Shown here: piece by piece, positions 1 through 12,000 of the stretch
Layout: every line of letters starts with the position of its first letter
Position numbering within the stretch: the stretch's first letter is position 1
NCBI RefSeq assembly: GCF_037975245.1
Contig: NC_092582.1
Location: forward strand, 3,876,501 to 3,940,500
Length of the DNA stretch: 64,000 nucleotides
Reading direction: 5' to 3'
Origin: Apostichopus japonicus
Taxonomy: Eukaryota > Echinodermata > Holothuroidea > Aspidochirotida > Stichopodidae
The notes under the pieces: generated by a model
What the model saw: only the letters and a program-made list of their open reading frames with translations
What the model was told of the DNA's origin: nothing
Databases searched by the model: none
Position numbers and translations under genes: made by a program

Positions 1-260
1 CTCGATAGTTCCAACAGTAAATCTTGAATGAAATTCATATTTGGTATGTGGAACCATCCTTATTGAGTATGTACAGGAACCCTATCAGTTTCTGTAAAGA
101 TCAATGGAAATTTGAGGTCAACTGAAGACAAAGTCTGAAAACCTTGTAAACACAATGACTGCAAAGTTAAGTGTAAGAACTGTTTGTGCACAGTTTACAT
201 TAAATATTTACCGCTAAATATGGCAGAGAATCACTAAACCAGTTGGCTTTCTGGTTAGTT
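1..260. repeat. Dispersed repeat, copy upstream of torsin copy 1
   Basis: This stretch shares ordered phrases with 3765-4195: a 'catatttggtatgtgg' block, a 'cttattgagta' block, a 'tttgaggtca' block, an 'aaaaccttgt' block and a final 'ttggctttctggtta' block. The two sets lie on either side of torsin copy 1 in the same orientation. No reading frame was recognised. The rest of 261-541 is AT-rich with nothing I can name. Confidence 0.5.
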
Positions 261-541
261 TAGTAAATTATGACAAAATCCCTCAATATTTACCCTGACT
301 GGTCGTTAGTAATGCCCAGGCAAATAGTGAACTACTGCAACAGGTTGGATGTTAGTTGCAATGCACTGTAGTTTTAATTGGTGATGCATATGCATCGTGA
401 ACGTGGATGTAGAACGTGGATATAGAACGTGGATGTATGGAAGGATTTAATGATTGCTATAAAGAATTGTCACATATCATGCTTGAACTTCAACATGTCC
501 ATAGATAATCAAAAATTCATTGTCTTTTACCTTTTTTCCAG

Positions 542-3398
542 AACTTCTATCCAAGCTGAATAGTGAGCTATTTGGACAACATCTGGTCCATAATGTGGTT
601 TATGCAGCCGTTAAAGGCCATATTGATTACCAGTCAGCAAAACCACTTGTTCTTTCATTCCACGGTACTACTGGAACCGGCAAGAACCATGTCTCGCAGT
701 TGATTGCAAAAAGCTGGTTCCTTAAGGGTATGGAAAGTAAATTTGTTCATGTTTACTCCGGCACCAAGGATTTTCCATATCGGTCAGATCAGGACATCAA
801 GAGGTACAAGGTAGGTCTGTTTGTTATTGACAATAAGACCCAGTGATATTATCTTTGCACAGAAACTGGATAGCCAGACAATACGTTTTAGACTTTATAG
901 CCCAAAATTGTGGTTGTGATTGATTCTTAGGACGACAGTAATTTATCAGTGGTTATTCAATAATATAAACATTAACTTACAGATCCCTCACTCTCCCTTC
1001 GTTTTTGGTACTATTGTGTACTAAAGGATCACACAATCATGACAATGTATCATTTTTCCAAAATTTTGGCCCCTCCGCAGAGATGCAGGGAATGGAAAAT
1101 ATTGTTTTGGTCCAATATTTAGTAAGACACATGCAAGGGGGAGATGTAGGGACCTCTCCTTTCGACTACATCTCTATGTTCCGACGTCTCTATGTTCCGA
1201 CAGAAAGAAATAATTCAGGACATATTTTTTGATCCAAAAAATAGTTTGCACCAAGAAAACAAGTTTTCAGACCCCAATATTTTTGTGACCAACATATTTT
1301 TGGACCAAATTTTTTGGGGACAAACTTTTCCCCCCCCCCCAAAAAAATGTCACCAAAATTTTTTTTTTCTTTCTTTTTCGTGAACAAATTTTGGTCTCAA
1401 AAAATTTGGTCCGAAAAAATGTTGGTCCAAAAAAATCAAGTCCCCCCAAAAATATGGTCACAAAAATATTGGGGTCACAAAACTACTTTTCTTGGTACAA
1501 ACAAATTTGTTGGCCAAAATAATTTGAAATTGTCTTTTTCCTTCCTTAACATCTCTGTTATACTCACTCTTTGGAGAACTTACCAATTTTTCATTCTCTT
1601 CACAGAATAGACTTCAAACAGAGATTAAGCGTGAAACGAAGAATTGCAAATATTCTATATTTATATTTGACGAAATAGACAGCTTTCCAGCCGGTCTGTT
1701 AAATTCCATACGATCATATCTGGAACATTATCCCATGGTTGATGGTGTGGACTATAGGAATACAATATTCATCTTGTTAAGGTGAGATAACATTAAAAAA
1801 AAATGGTTGTAATGACACTAAAGTGGGTGATAAATAGTAATGGACATAGGGTTACTATTTCCTCTTCCTCATGTCCCGACTGCACCCCAAATTCTAACCC
1901 ACTTTACACTTGTCATCAATTTGTGTATGTTGTAATAGTCATAAAATGTCTTGCAAAGTATATATAATTTTTGTTTTGTATTTCTGTGTAAATTACTGCT
2001 GTTTTGGATTTGCTAATTATGTACTTACTTAGTTTGGCCTACTGACAGAGGCAAATTAATGATGGTGAAGTTTGCTCCTAATTTATGTTTCGAAGTCCAT
2101 CCCATCCAAAAAGGATCTGAAACATAGCTAAAACTTTTTGTCACACGATACTCTTTTCTCCTTGGTTCAACCAAACCCTTTGATCCACCCTCTTTGTCTG
2201 CCACATCCCCAGCCCCCCCAACCCCCCCCCCTTTGAAGTTTGAATGAACATATGATATCAGAAATAAGGAATAATTCATTCGACGCGAAGTCCACAATCG
2301 TTATGCTGTGTTTCACACTCACAATGTCTTTTATCTCAATTTCTAGCAATACAGGTGGCAATACTCTCAAAGACATCACGTTTGACTTTTACAGACGTGG
2401 CAGAGATCGGAAGGACATTAAGCTCGGAGAGACAGAAAAAGAAATGGTGATAGAGGTCTTTAACGATAAAGGTAAAATACAAGAATAATGAAAGGTTTCA
2501 ATCTCTTCAACAAACCTCTCTTGTGCCAATAGTCTACAGAAATGAAAAAAGTGGAAAAATTGTTAACAACCAGCTGATTGACAAAAAAAACCCTGTGTAG
2601 ATAAACGAAGAAATGTTGAAAGACAACTTGTTAACAAGCCTTGCAAAATCATCTTCAGGGGCAGACTATAAGGAAGACAGATAGACTAGTCATACTGAAT
2701 TGAACAGACAACTTAATTAGAACAATGAACGAGAAACAAGCGTAGAATTAGTTGATGATGATGATGGGGTGGTGCTGGTTACAGGGATGGTGATGGATAT
2801 AGCGATGATGATGGTGATGATGGCCATGGCATGGTGCTGGTGGTGTGGTGGTGGTTACAGGGATGGTGATGGATATAGCGATGATGATGGTGATGTTGGC
2901 GATGGTGTGGTGGTGTGATGGTGGTGACAGGGAATCAGGGATGGTGATGGATATAGGGATGGTGGGGGTGATGGTGACGACGAAGATATAGGGACTTCAG
3001 CTACAAAAACTACTGCTCAATAAATGAAACTATGGAGGTTAAATTGCTGCAATTTTGTTTCTGATACTATGACTCACACAGCAGTAGAGTTCTTCTATCT
3101 CCAACCTTCGCTGTCTTTTGCAGATACGGGATTTAGCAGAAGTCGTTTGATAGATACTCACCTGATCAGCCATTATATACCGTTCCTGCCATTGGAGAGA
3201 GATCACGTCAGATGGTGCGTACGAATTGAGATGATTCGAAGAAGTATGAACCCGACCCAGGTCGATGTTATCGATGAAGTCTTAGACGAGTTACAGTTTC
3301 ACGGTGTCGATCAAATGTTCTCAGTGAAAGGTTGCAAAAACGTTGCCGAAAAGTTGTCGTATGTGGTCACTAAGCGATGGATGAGAGATGAGTTGTAA
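542..3398 (+). CDS. Torsin AAA+ ATPase, copy 1 (5'-partial; four exons seen)
   Basis: Exons 542-810, 1606-1781, 2347-2471 and 3124-3398 join in phases 1/0/2/1 with GT-AG junctions and give about 281 residues ending at TAA 3396-3398. Torsins are ER/nuclear-envelope lumenal AAA+ ATPases that need LAP1 or LULL1 as activators. Visible features: the LFGQHL segment typical of torsins, Walker A GTTGTGKN (about residues 42-49 of the visible part; the GKN ending is the torsin form), Walker B IFIFDEID, sensor 1 region LLSNTGG across the exon 2/3 junction, a PFLPLE segment, and the torsin GCK motif in KGCKNV. The C-terminus is RDEL, which fits the KDEL-type ER retrieval pattern; human TOR1A lacks this. 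The N-terminal exon (signal peptide, about 50 aa) was not found in 1-541. It is the tandem partner of the gene at 9021-15072. Family assignment is firm; orthology to a particular vertebrate torsin is not. Confidence 0.93.
1225..1520. repeat. Long imperfect inverted repeat in torsin copy 1 intron
   Basis: Left arm (about 1225-1320) and right arm (about 1400-1520) are reverse complements over long stretches. The best block pairs 1268-1303 with 1446-1476, and the outer block around 1240-1265 pairs with 1477-1515. Both arms are built from degenerate TTTGGTCC-like words. A C10 run and a T-rich spacer sit at the centre. It looks like a foldback or MITE-type insertion. Open frames on both strands here are by-products of the symmetry, not genes. 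Confidence 0.7.
2753..2990. repeat. GATGGTGATG-rich minisatellite, torsin copy 1 last intron
   Basis: Degenerate tandem repeat made of GATGGTG words. A longer phrase beginning 'ggttacagggatggtgatg' occurs at 2777 and again at 2853 (76-bp period), with a shorter third version near 2923-2960. It ends about 130 bp before the last torsin exon. Confidence 0.75.
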
Positions 3399-3764
3399 TA
3401 CCAAAGAACTTCCACGATGATAGTATGTACTGTAGTCTGTAAGCATTGGAGAACAGGGTACGGAGGAATCTTGAAACTGACTGCCTTTGTTTGATGATTA
3501 GATTATTACATAACTTAAGGTCAGAAGGTTTCCCATGAAAAGATTGTACCCAATTTTTCTTGTTTTGAAAGGGTTTTCCTCATTTCTTTCATGTTTTGGT
3601 AAAGTTTCAGCAGATAAATATTTTAAATGTTGTGATACTCTTTATGTTCTGATTTCTAACTGGAGGCAAAAGGAAACTTACTAGTGGTGATTGATGTGTG
3701 TGTGCATAGGTGTGTGTGTGAACATGCGTGTATGTTTGTGATGCCTTGACTTGTAATCACAGTA

Positions 3765-4195
3765 ACTCACAAACTTTATGGTGGATAACGTCATATTTGG
3801 TATGTGGATGCATCTTATTGAGTAGAAGAACCCGACCATTTTCTGCAGAGGTCAAATGTCATTTCTGGTCAACAGCCAGAAAACCTTGTTAACTCTGTGC
3901 ATGCATGAATTTCATACTGTGTATGTAGATGCATCATGTTGAATTCATATCAGTATACATCATTAGTATTCTGCTCTTCGGAATTAGCCAAAGGTCATTT
4001 GAGGTCATCAGGCTCAAATGTCTAAGAAGAAATGTAAACAGGACAGTTACAAAAAGAAAATGTAGATGAACTTCGCACTAAGTATGTAGATCTACCTTAT
4101 TCAGTATAAAAGCTGTCTGTGCATAGTTCACATATAGTGTTAAGCATGTCAAGGAACCACTAAAGCTTGTTGGCTTTCTGGTTATGCCAATACAT
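3765..4195. repeat. Dispersed repeat, copies downstream of torsin copy 1
   Basis: Contains at least two partial copies, in the same orientation, of the repeat seen at 1-260. Phrases about tatgtggatgcatcttattgag, about ggtcatttgaggtca and about ttggctttctggttat recur in order. It begins about 370 bp after the torsin stop codon. Confidence 0.5.
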
Positions 4196-6177
4196 TCTAC
4201 TACAATGGTAATTTTGAAGGTAAAGTTCGTCTTTGCTTCTGCCTCCAGACCTCTTAAAGCAATTCTTGTAAAATGTTGGCACTGGATGCAATATGGGATC
4301 ATATAAAAAAAAAATTACTGCTAGTCTTTTACAAATTTTGTCATGCTCTCTACATTAGGCCTGTGTTTTTTTCTTTGTTTGAGAGGAGGAAGGGTAAAAG
4401 GGTTTCCAAATTGAGCAAACTATGTTCCTTTACCTACAAGGTCTCCAAGTGCAGTATATTACTGTAGTCCCAGTTCACTTTGACCTCTAACCTCTTCACC
4501 TGGACAAGCCTTCACTGTCTCTCCTGATGGTTTGGTTTTACTTTGTCAGCTGTTGGCAGGCTGAAATATTAGGGAAGTAAAATTGTTGATTAAGAATTTT
4601 CATGGCATTAAGTTTAATTTATTTTACTAATATTATTATTACTAATAATATTTATTTTACTTAATTGGTGAGAAAACATTAATAAGTCAAAGCTATGCTA
4701 ACTTGCATCTTTCCAAGTTATTAAAGAAAAACAGAAATGTTCCAGAAAATCCCAAATGAAACCCAATGACAATAAGTGTAGGTTATTTATTGAAGGCAAC
4801 ATTTGATTTTTTCTCCCTATTAAGTTATGGTTTATAATGCAGGCTTCTAGCAAAATCTGGTTACATATATGACAAGATTATGTTTTAATTTACTTCAAGG
4901 AGAATCAAGAGTAGATTCCAAGCTGATTGATGCCAAAATAACAAAAGAAAGGCATTGATAATGTAATCATGTAGAACAATAGTCGATTGTTTTCTTGACC
5001 AATAGAGATTTTAAGATGCGTAATTTCTTCCAGTAGTCAGGTTTTGGAGATCCTACAGTGTGACTCTTACAAGGTTACATAAGTATATTACTTTTCAGTA
5101 TTAACAATGTCATCTGCTATCAAAGTGCAAGTTGTGCAACTCAGATGTGTTTCTAATTGGGTAATATTTCTTAAAAATTTGATTACAAATTTGATGTTTA
5201 ACAAAGTTTTTATTTTCTTTAATAAATATCTTCATTGGACCTTACTGTAAATATTGTTCTTATTCTTTGAGCTATTTGTAATGTTAATTTCAAAATAGAA
5301 GGTAGGGCAAGGTGTTAGTTGTTAAAGGCATTTTCGTGGGATGAAAAATGTGAGTGTTTGAGTAATTAAAAATATTGAAATTTTTAATGAATATTGTTTA
5401 TTTAAAAGGTGATAGTTTGCCAAATAGGGGAGGGGGGGGGGAACCAAAAAGTGATTGATGAGTCGCAGGATTTTTCGGACATTGAAAACTTTATTTACAG
5501 TTTTCAGAGTTTGCAGACAGGGACTGTGCCTGAAAATGTTATTATCTCATCACCCTATAGGGAGCATGAGATATTGTAGTTCCTTTGCCAGTTGGGCCAT
5601 ATATGGCAATGTTAATTGCCATAGCAACAATTGCCATGGTAATGGTTAATTTTCCTGAGTAGCTACTCTTGAGAGGTCATGCACCCATTGTGGGGTACCC
5701 CAGGGTGACCAGATGTCCATGATGGAGGGAGGGGTAAAAACATGTCCCTGTGTGCAGGGGTGTATGTGTTTCGATCATTGTGTCAGTCAGTAAGTGTGTG
5801 TCCAATTTTTTGTCAAAAAGTCCTAGGCCGGACCACTTTTCTTCAAACTTGTGAGAAGGTACCCCGGGGAGTGCCCTTGTGTCTCATAGACTTTCGGAAC
5901 CAGAGGTCAAATTTAGTGAAAATGTTTTCTTTTGCATTTCTTTGCAAAAAAATGTTCAGTTTAGGGACCCTCAATTAGCAGTGTCACATGTGGAGGGGTT
6001 GGGGGGGGGGGCTCATTTGACTTTGAAATGTGGTAAACCACCTCAATACTTCCCATCATTATGGATCCTCTGTACATTATGTTCCACAAATTCCAGATTC
6101 CCTAGTGAGATTTTACATCGACAATTCCTTTTGTGTATATGATTTGATTTGTTTTTTTCAACCGTTGCTCTGACCTG
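4196..6177. other. Intergenic stretch, no gene recognised
   Basis: AT-rich DNA with no convincing exon. At 4620-4655 there is an AATATTATTA/TAATAATATT stem-loop. A G-run lies near 5430. At 5615-5628 and 5630-5643 two adjacent palindromic ATTGCCAT-A/G-G sequences resemble RFX X-boxes. 5700-6010 looks like a repeat (poly-G, repeated GTGTG), with a short open frame that has no recognisable domain. Confidence 0.4.
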
Positions 6178-7285
6178 ATGAGAGAAACATCTGGCTGGGG
6201 AAGCTACACCTACACCCCTTACATCAACTACAGTGACACCCTTGAAGTAAGTATACTGACCACAGCATACCTACAATGTGATTTGAAACAAACATGAACC
6301 ACTTGGAATGGTCTGTAGAAAGATTAGATGAGTCTGTTAATTGCTCTCTATCCTAATATTTGACCTGTAGCCCTATCAGAGATATTTTGGTTCAAACTCC
6401 TCCATTTAGGAAATTGTTCGTATTTATAGATACTTTTAATGTTAACTGTTGATAAAGTACTACAGGAACCCAAGTTAATCATGCATTTATTAATATTCAA
6501 CTAGGTTCATCAGGAGAAAAAAATATCGACGAATATCCAAATATAGTTATCATAGGTCTGTACAATTGTATTAGTTGACCTACTTGTTTGTTGGCTGATA
6601 AAGTGGTGACACAAGTAAATGTTGAGACAACTCAATCCAACTATACTAGACTATGAAAAATGAGCAATAAATTTATGGCTAGAATGCATTCAAACAAGTG
6701 ACCTCTGCATAACAAACCTAGTGTTCTACCAACTGAGCGTCCATTCGAATCCCGGTCTAACAATAAATTTCTTTAGTTCAAAACAAAATATCTATCTCAA
6801 ATGAACTGATCACGTAATAGTCCTGTGCTTTCGAGGTGGGGATTCCCCTTGTTACAGACTCTCGCGAAACTACCATTGGTGTGTGATGTAAGTAAAAACT
6901 AAAATTTAAGTTTAACGGTTGTCCATTTAATACGCGGCCATGGAATATGCATATATCAAATAAGTAACGTGTAATCGGTAAGTCAAACCTTTTCAAACTT
7001 CAAATGACAGAACTATTGTTTTATCACAAAGCCGTAAATTAAATCTGCGGTGTGAACGGCATTCGCTTACGTTAGGCCATGTTGTTGTAATCAGATGAGA
7101 ACATACAGTTGCCTTAGTTGTTATTAAATACTACTTTCAAAGAAAGTTGAGCAAATATTTATCTCTTGCAGGAAATGTTAGAGTTTTGGCTACCTAACAG
7201 TGAAAAGGATCATTTTAACTTATTTGCCAGCATCGAAAACAAGTTGTTTAGGGAAAATGAGTCTGTAGAAGAACAGCTCGGCTGA
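6178..7285 (+). CDS. Tentative two-exon small gene, unknown product
   Basis: Exon 1 (ATG 6178 to 6246) ends at a strong GTAAGT donor. Exon 2 (7172-7285) follows a tctcttgcag acceptor and ends at TGA 7283-7285. The junction is phase 0. The joined product would be 60 aa, hydrophilic at the end, with SGWGSYTYTP in the first exon and EMLEFWLPNSEKDHF at the junction. The open frame continues upstream of the ATG (about 6160), so 6178 may be internal to a larger first exon and earlier exons may be missing. I do not recognise the family. Two good splice signals in matching phase and protein-like composition support a gene. It lies between the two torsin genes on the same strand. A SINE occupies part of the intron. 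Confidence 0.35.
6664..6755 (-). repeat. tRNA-derived SINE-like fragment
   Basis: On the minus strand a tRNA-like box A (GCTCAGTTGGTAGA) is followed, about 30 bases on, by a box B-like GTTTGAATGC. It lacks a clean acceptor stem, so it is a tRNA-derived repeat and not a tRNA gene. It lies in the intron of the tentative small gene. Confidence 0.5.
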
Positions 7286-8056
7286 AGCCTAACGTTAAGA
7301 CAAACGATGCAGTGTCTAGTCACAACTGCGTAAGTCAGGTGTAAACAAAGGCCACACAGTACACTAGTCAGGCTAAATATTTTGCTACATCTGTGGTTTT
7401 GTTGTGGCAGTGCGCATACGAATAAGAATTGCAATGATCATTTGGAACCTCACAGCAATTTCTAGGCATACCTCCAGTTAATCACCTGATGAATTGCATA
7501 AAATACTTTCTTATTCATTCAGCTAGGCCCTAGATGAATAGTGAGTACAGTTTGTCTCATTGGAATGAGAACTTAAACATGCAAACATGGCATTTCCTGC
7601 TTTGAGATCAAATTAAGTTCTGTAACACTTGCTGTCTTAATTCTAAGACAACATCTTTAGGTTTAGAACAACTGTTGTGAAATTGATGCAACTATTAAAT
7701 GACATGATTTAATTGTGTGCATATCTGTGGATCTTATATATTTCAATCAGAATAAGTTGCTTGATCAAAACCATATTTTTTCATTGTTAATGTTACTGTT
7801 AAATCTATTATATGGTCTTCCATTCTTCCTTTGTCTAATTGATTATTTTATACTATGACTTTTTTCCCCTAATCATGTTTGTAATTCCAGGTTCATAATC
7901 GTTGCATCTTTATTCATGCATAAACTGCAATATGTTGTGCAGTGTATTAACAGCTGTATGATTGCAGCTATATTGGGAGGAACCATGCAGCTGTATGTTC
8001 TCAATTATCAACATGATATATAGTTAAATTCCCCTTCTTTACCAAAGCCATATCAG

Positions 8057-8463
8057 CAGACCTGTCAACCTGTTTGACCCCAAAATAGGGAGAATAACAT
8101 TTTTCAGGGCCAAAAAATAGGGAGAACAAGGGGAAAATAGGGAGGCTCACTTCGCTTTCTACAGGGTTTCTTTAGTAGGCTTCCATTTGAAACAGGGAAC
8201 AGTGGACTCTGGGTACTGTGACTTCATGGCTAGTATGCTAGATAGAGTCCCATCAAGCTTGAGACTTGACCGAATGTCTGTCTTGTTCTTGCGAACTACA
8301 CTGAATAGCCTTTCCTGTTCAGCGTTACTGTGGGGAATTACTAAGCATAGGACTAATTGTTGGCTATTTTCAGAAATGTCGCAAGTGTAAAACATAGAAA
8401 AACCGGGAGAATAGAATATGAAACCGGGAGATTCGGGTAAAACCGGGAGAGTTGACAGGTATG
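8057..8463 (-). mobile_element. Internally deleted hAT transposon (407 bp)
   Basis: The left end begins CAGACCTGTCAAC and the right end closes GTTGACAGGTATG, giving 13-bp terminal inverted repeats with one mismatch. The insertion is bounded by the direct repeat TATCAG (8051-8056 and 8464-8469), the conserved part of what was probably an 8-bp target duplication. GGGAGA words recur just inside both ends, like the subterminal repeats bound by hAT transposases. The interior keeps only the C-terminal end of a transposase on the minus strand. Confidence 0.8.
8159..8395 (-). pseudogene. hAT transposase C-terminal dimerisation domain fragment
   Basis: A 78-codon minus-strand frame contains LVIPHSNAEQERLFSVVRKN followed by KTDIRSSLKLDGTLSSIL. 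This matches the hATC dimerisation signature (PHSNA..ER.FS..., KT..R..L...L...L). The catalytic DDE part, zinc finger and start are absent, so it cannot make an active transposase. It lies wholly inside the 407-bp inverted-repeat element, which supports the hAT assignment. Confidence 0.75.
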
Positions 8464-8526
8464 TATCAGGTACTGGTTAGGCCTACTTAAATATTTAACA
8501 TGATGTAGGCAGAGGTCATATATAAT

Positions 8527-8786
8527 GGTGCTGTGGCCGAGTGGATAAAAGGGTAGTGGCATTTCAAGCACAATCGGGAGGTTTGGGGTTTTGATTCCCG
8601 GCCGGGTCATAGTAAGGTGGGTTTTTCATCCAAGAGCAATCTATAGCTTTTTAATTTGAAATAAAATGTTGAGGTGGAAGCCACCCGACATGTAAGTTGT
8701 AATCCATAAGCCCTTGCGGGTTTCTCCCCCATTTGTGGTCGCTTAAGTGTCGTAAAAATAACTTCTGATTATTATTTTTATTACAT
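8527..8786 (+). repeat. tRNA-derived SINE
   Basis: The head at 8527-8611 is tRNA-like: box A TGGCCGAGTGGATAA, box B GGTTTTGATTCCC and a serine/leucine-like layout with a long variable region. A tRNA-unrelated body follows ('gcccttgcgggtttctcccc') and then an AT-rich tail (attattatttttatta). It lies 58 bp after the hAT insertion and upstream of torsin copy 2. Confidence 0.65.
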
Positions 8787-9020
8787 AGCAGGAACATTAC
8801 AGTAGGTAAAATGATGTTTACAGATCATCAAATATGAACCATATTTGAGCATTTCATCATTTGTAAACCTGACATGTACAAAACAACCATCAATGAATCA
8901 TCACAATGTGTTTGTTAGAATATTAATTTAATATGTTTTTCCTTTGATATGCCAATCATCTGGCTAATATTTTTTTTATAACTATATCAACAGGTTCTTG
9001 CCAGATAATAAAGTGACTAC

Positions 9021-12000
9021 ATGGATTGCCCTTCTGTTTTGGAGTTGCTGAGGGTAATCGTAGTGGTGTTTGGTCTTCGATTGGTCAATTGCACAGATTC
9101 AGTTTTCTCCAGCGAATGGAATCCATACTGTTGGGGATTCGAATGTTGCAATGAAGAGTGGATTGTACGTGATATAAATGGTAGGTTAAATTTTCATTGT
9201 CTCTGTCTCTTAACAGAGTGAGGCAGCTGACGATAATGGTAGGTTTGTGATAATGCCAGGGGAGGGTTGATCTGATGAAGTAGGTGGATACCTGAGATAG
9301 GATGGGGAGGGGAAAGCAATCTTTCTGCAGAGAGGAGACCAAGAACATATGAGTTGAACAGCTTAATTGGCAGATATAGCAAGCTTGTGTGAAGTACCTT
9401 CCAAGTTAGGCAGGCATGTACACATTTTAGTGTGCGTTTATGTGCTTGTCATATAAATGGGAAGCCAAATTGATAAATTATGTAGGGGTACTAGCTATTT
9501 TTCAGCGCAACACACTCCCCACCTTGAAAGAAGTTTTCTCCAACCTGTGAAGCCTATGATTTGTGTCTGCCAAGTCAGTAGTGGCTCAAATGAACTCCTC
9601 ACCGTCACTGCAGAAACAAAAAAAGATTTAAAAAAATGAATCAACATACGTACAGCTGCCACATCATATTACCTGAAACAATGATATGAATTATCAGTTT
9701 GAATTCTTAAAAAAAATAGTTCTTTCAGTTTCCCATGAATCTCTATGTGTTCCAAGCTCAGTATCAAAAGAATGATTAACATGTCTCTTGCCTGTGGCAT
9801 TTACCTCAGTCTCTAAAAGTCCAACAAATACTAACATCTAATACAACTTCGAGGACTATATCCTATTACTCAGCTCTTCCCACCTTGGGTTTTGCACCTA
9901 CAATGGATTTGCTAAGTCCAATTGTAGCCTTAATGAAGCTCAGCATATCAAGTTGCTAGACAAATTATACAATAGTTGCATGTGTTTACAATGAGGTAAA
10001 TTTAAACATACATACATCTGAAAGCCCAAAAATTGAACCAGTCATATCGTCTCCTTCTAGACCAATGAACCCTCACTATTTTGGAGTTTATAGCTGCACC
10101 TCACACTGACTGTACATGGGGCAGCGCCCTGTATCACTGGGTATCTATAAACAGGATATGTAGAAGACTGGGCCTAAATATTGAGCTAGCTCCCATGTTC
10201 AAACCCGGATACATAGTTACAGTTTAACCTGGTGTATGCCGGTGACTCTATAGCCTAGATCATACGTGACGTGGAACCGTGGTTGTCGAACCCTATGAGT
10301 TGCTTCCTCCGGTGGACCCACCGGCCTATCAGGTTGGTTCGGCTGACCCTCTTGGTCTGGATTATCCACGACCGCACCCTCTGACATCTGAGAGTACATC
10401 TGGTTCCCTGCCTCTGGTTTCCCTTCATCAGGTTCAGTCTGGTCGACAGAGTGTACGTCATCCCCCAGGATTTGGTGGCACTCGTCAGGTTCTTCTAGCC
10501 TGGCAGCTCCTTCCCTTTAGGTCTCTGCAGTTTGCCTTGGTTGTTGTTAATGATGGATCGAACCACTGACCTAGAATATAGCTGGCCATCTTTTTGAACT
10601 TGTGTAACTTAAGTAGATGGTTGCTATGGAGATCTATCCCATCAAGAACCATGTGTCTGATGTGGGTGAAACTCAATTACATGTTCACTAAATGTGAGAA
10701 GACAGACTAACTGCATGAATCACTTCACCAGTGTTACATCAGAGGTTGACTAAGACAGACCTTAACAGATAGATAATAGCCTTCATATTCATCATGTTCA
10801 ATGGGAGGAAAGGGAAGGGACATTGCCCATGGTTATAGTCCTATGAAGTTTTCTTCTTTTTAAGGCTACTTTAAATATTCATCAAGTTTACTTCCACAAA
10901 AAGTCTTGCAGAAGTCAGGTTTATGTGTAAACTTATTTGATAACTAAAAGAGCTAACTTATTTAATATTGTTCATGACCTGGTTGCCATGGTTCCCTTAC
11001 CAGAGTAAAGTAACATCTAGTTTGGACATCAGATCTACATTTTCCTCAGTTCATATAACCTTTACTTTACTCTAAATTCATTTTGAATACAATATTTGTT
11101 GCTGTATATCTCAGTGTACTGGATTTCAAGTGTCTCTCCCAGTTTTTACAGTCCCAAACTTTGATTTTCTCTGATTTTTCTTCCCTAGCACTGAGAGGAA
11201 ATCTTTCAAGTCATCTGTACGGTCAGCACCTTGTAGAAGACACTCTCTATCGTTCCCTTAACGGTCATGTGACGTACGGCTCAGACAAACCGCTCGTTTT
11301 CTCCTTTCATGGAAGTTGTGGAACGGGAAAATCTTTTGTTTCGAAATTGATTGCCAAGAGTTGGTTCAAGCTCGGAATTTATAGCAATTTCTTCAACCTG
11401 ATGATTGGGACGAAAGATTTCCCCTTTAAAAGTAATTCATCGATGTACAAGGTGAGCTTTGGTAGAATAATTGTCAACAAAATGTCTATAGTGCTGTGAA
11501 TTTTTTTTTTTTTTTTCTCTTGGTTTTGTTGGATGTCTGGATGCACTTCAAGCAACAGGACATATTTGCACTAAGTGTCTATAATACATTGTAGAAATGT
11601 TTTGTCAAAATGTTTCATGTTTTCCTCTTCTGTGGTTTGTTTCCATAGCAATACATTCAAAGCAAAATTGAGTATCAAGTTCGAAAGTGTCCCCATCAGC
11701 TGTTTGTATTCGAAGAAGTGGATTCCTTTCCACCAGGCTTGCTGAATGCCCTAACACCTTTCCTCACTTCATATGATGTTGTTGATGGTGTTGATTACAG
11801 GAAATCTATCTTTATTTTAATCAGGTTTGTAAAGACTTTTGCAATTAATGTTCATTCATTATCCTACAGAATTAATATATACTTAAATTAAGGGACACAA
11901 GCACACTCATCATGTTTAGCTAATATGAATTATTTATAAATTACTACACCCCCAAACCTGCTATGGAAAATCTGGCTCTGGAGGTATAATAGTTTAAAGT

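Noticed and set aside
1190-1610. Several overlapping open frames on both strands
   Set aside because: They arise from the inverted-repeat, low-complexity TTTTTGG/CCAAAAA sequence and have no protein-like composition.
8527-8611. Possible tRNA gene (box A and box B present)
   Set aside because: No paired acceptor stem and it runs on into a SINE body with an AT-rich tail; tRNA-derived SINE instead.
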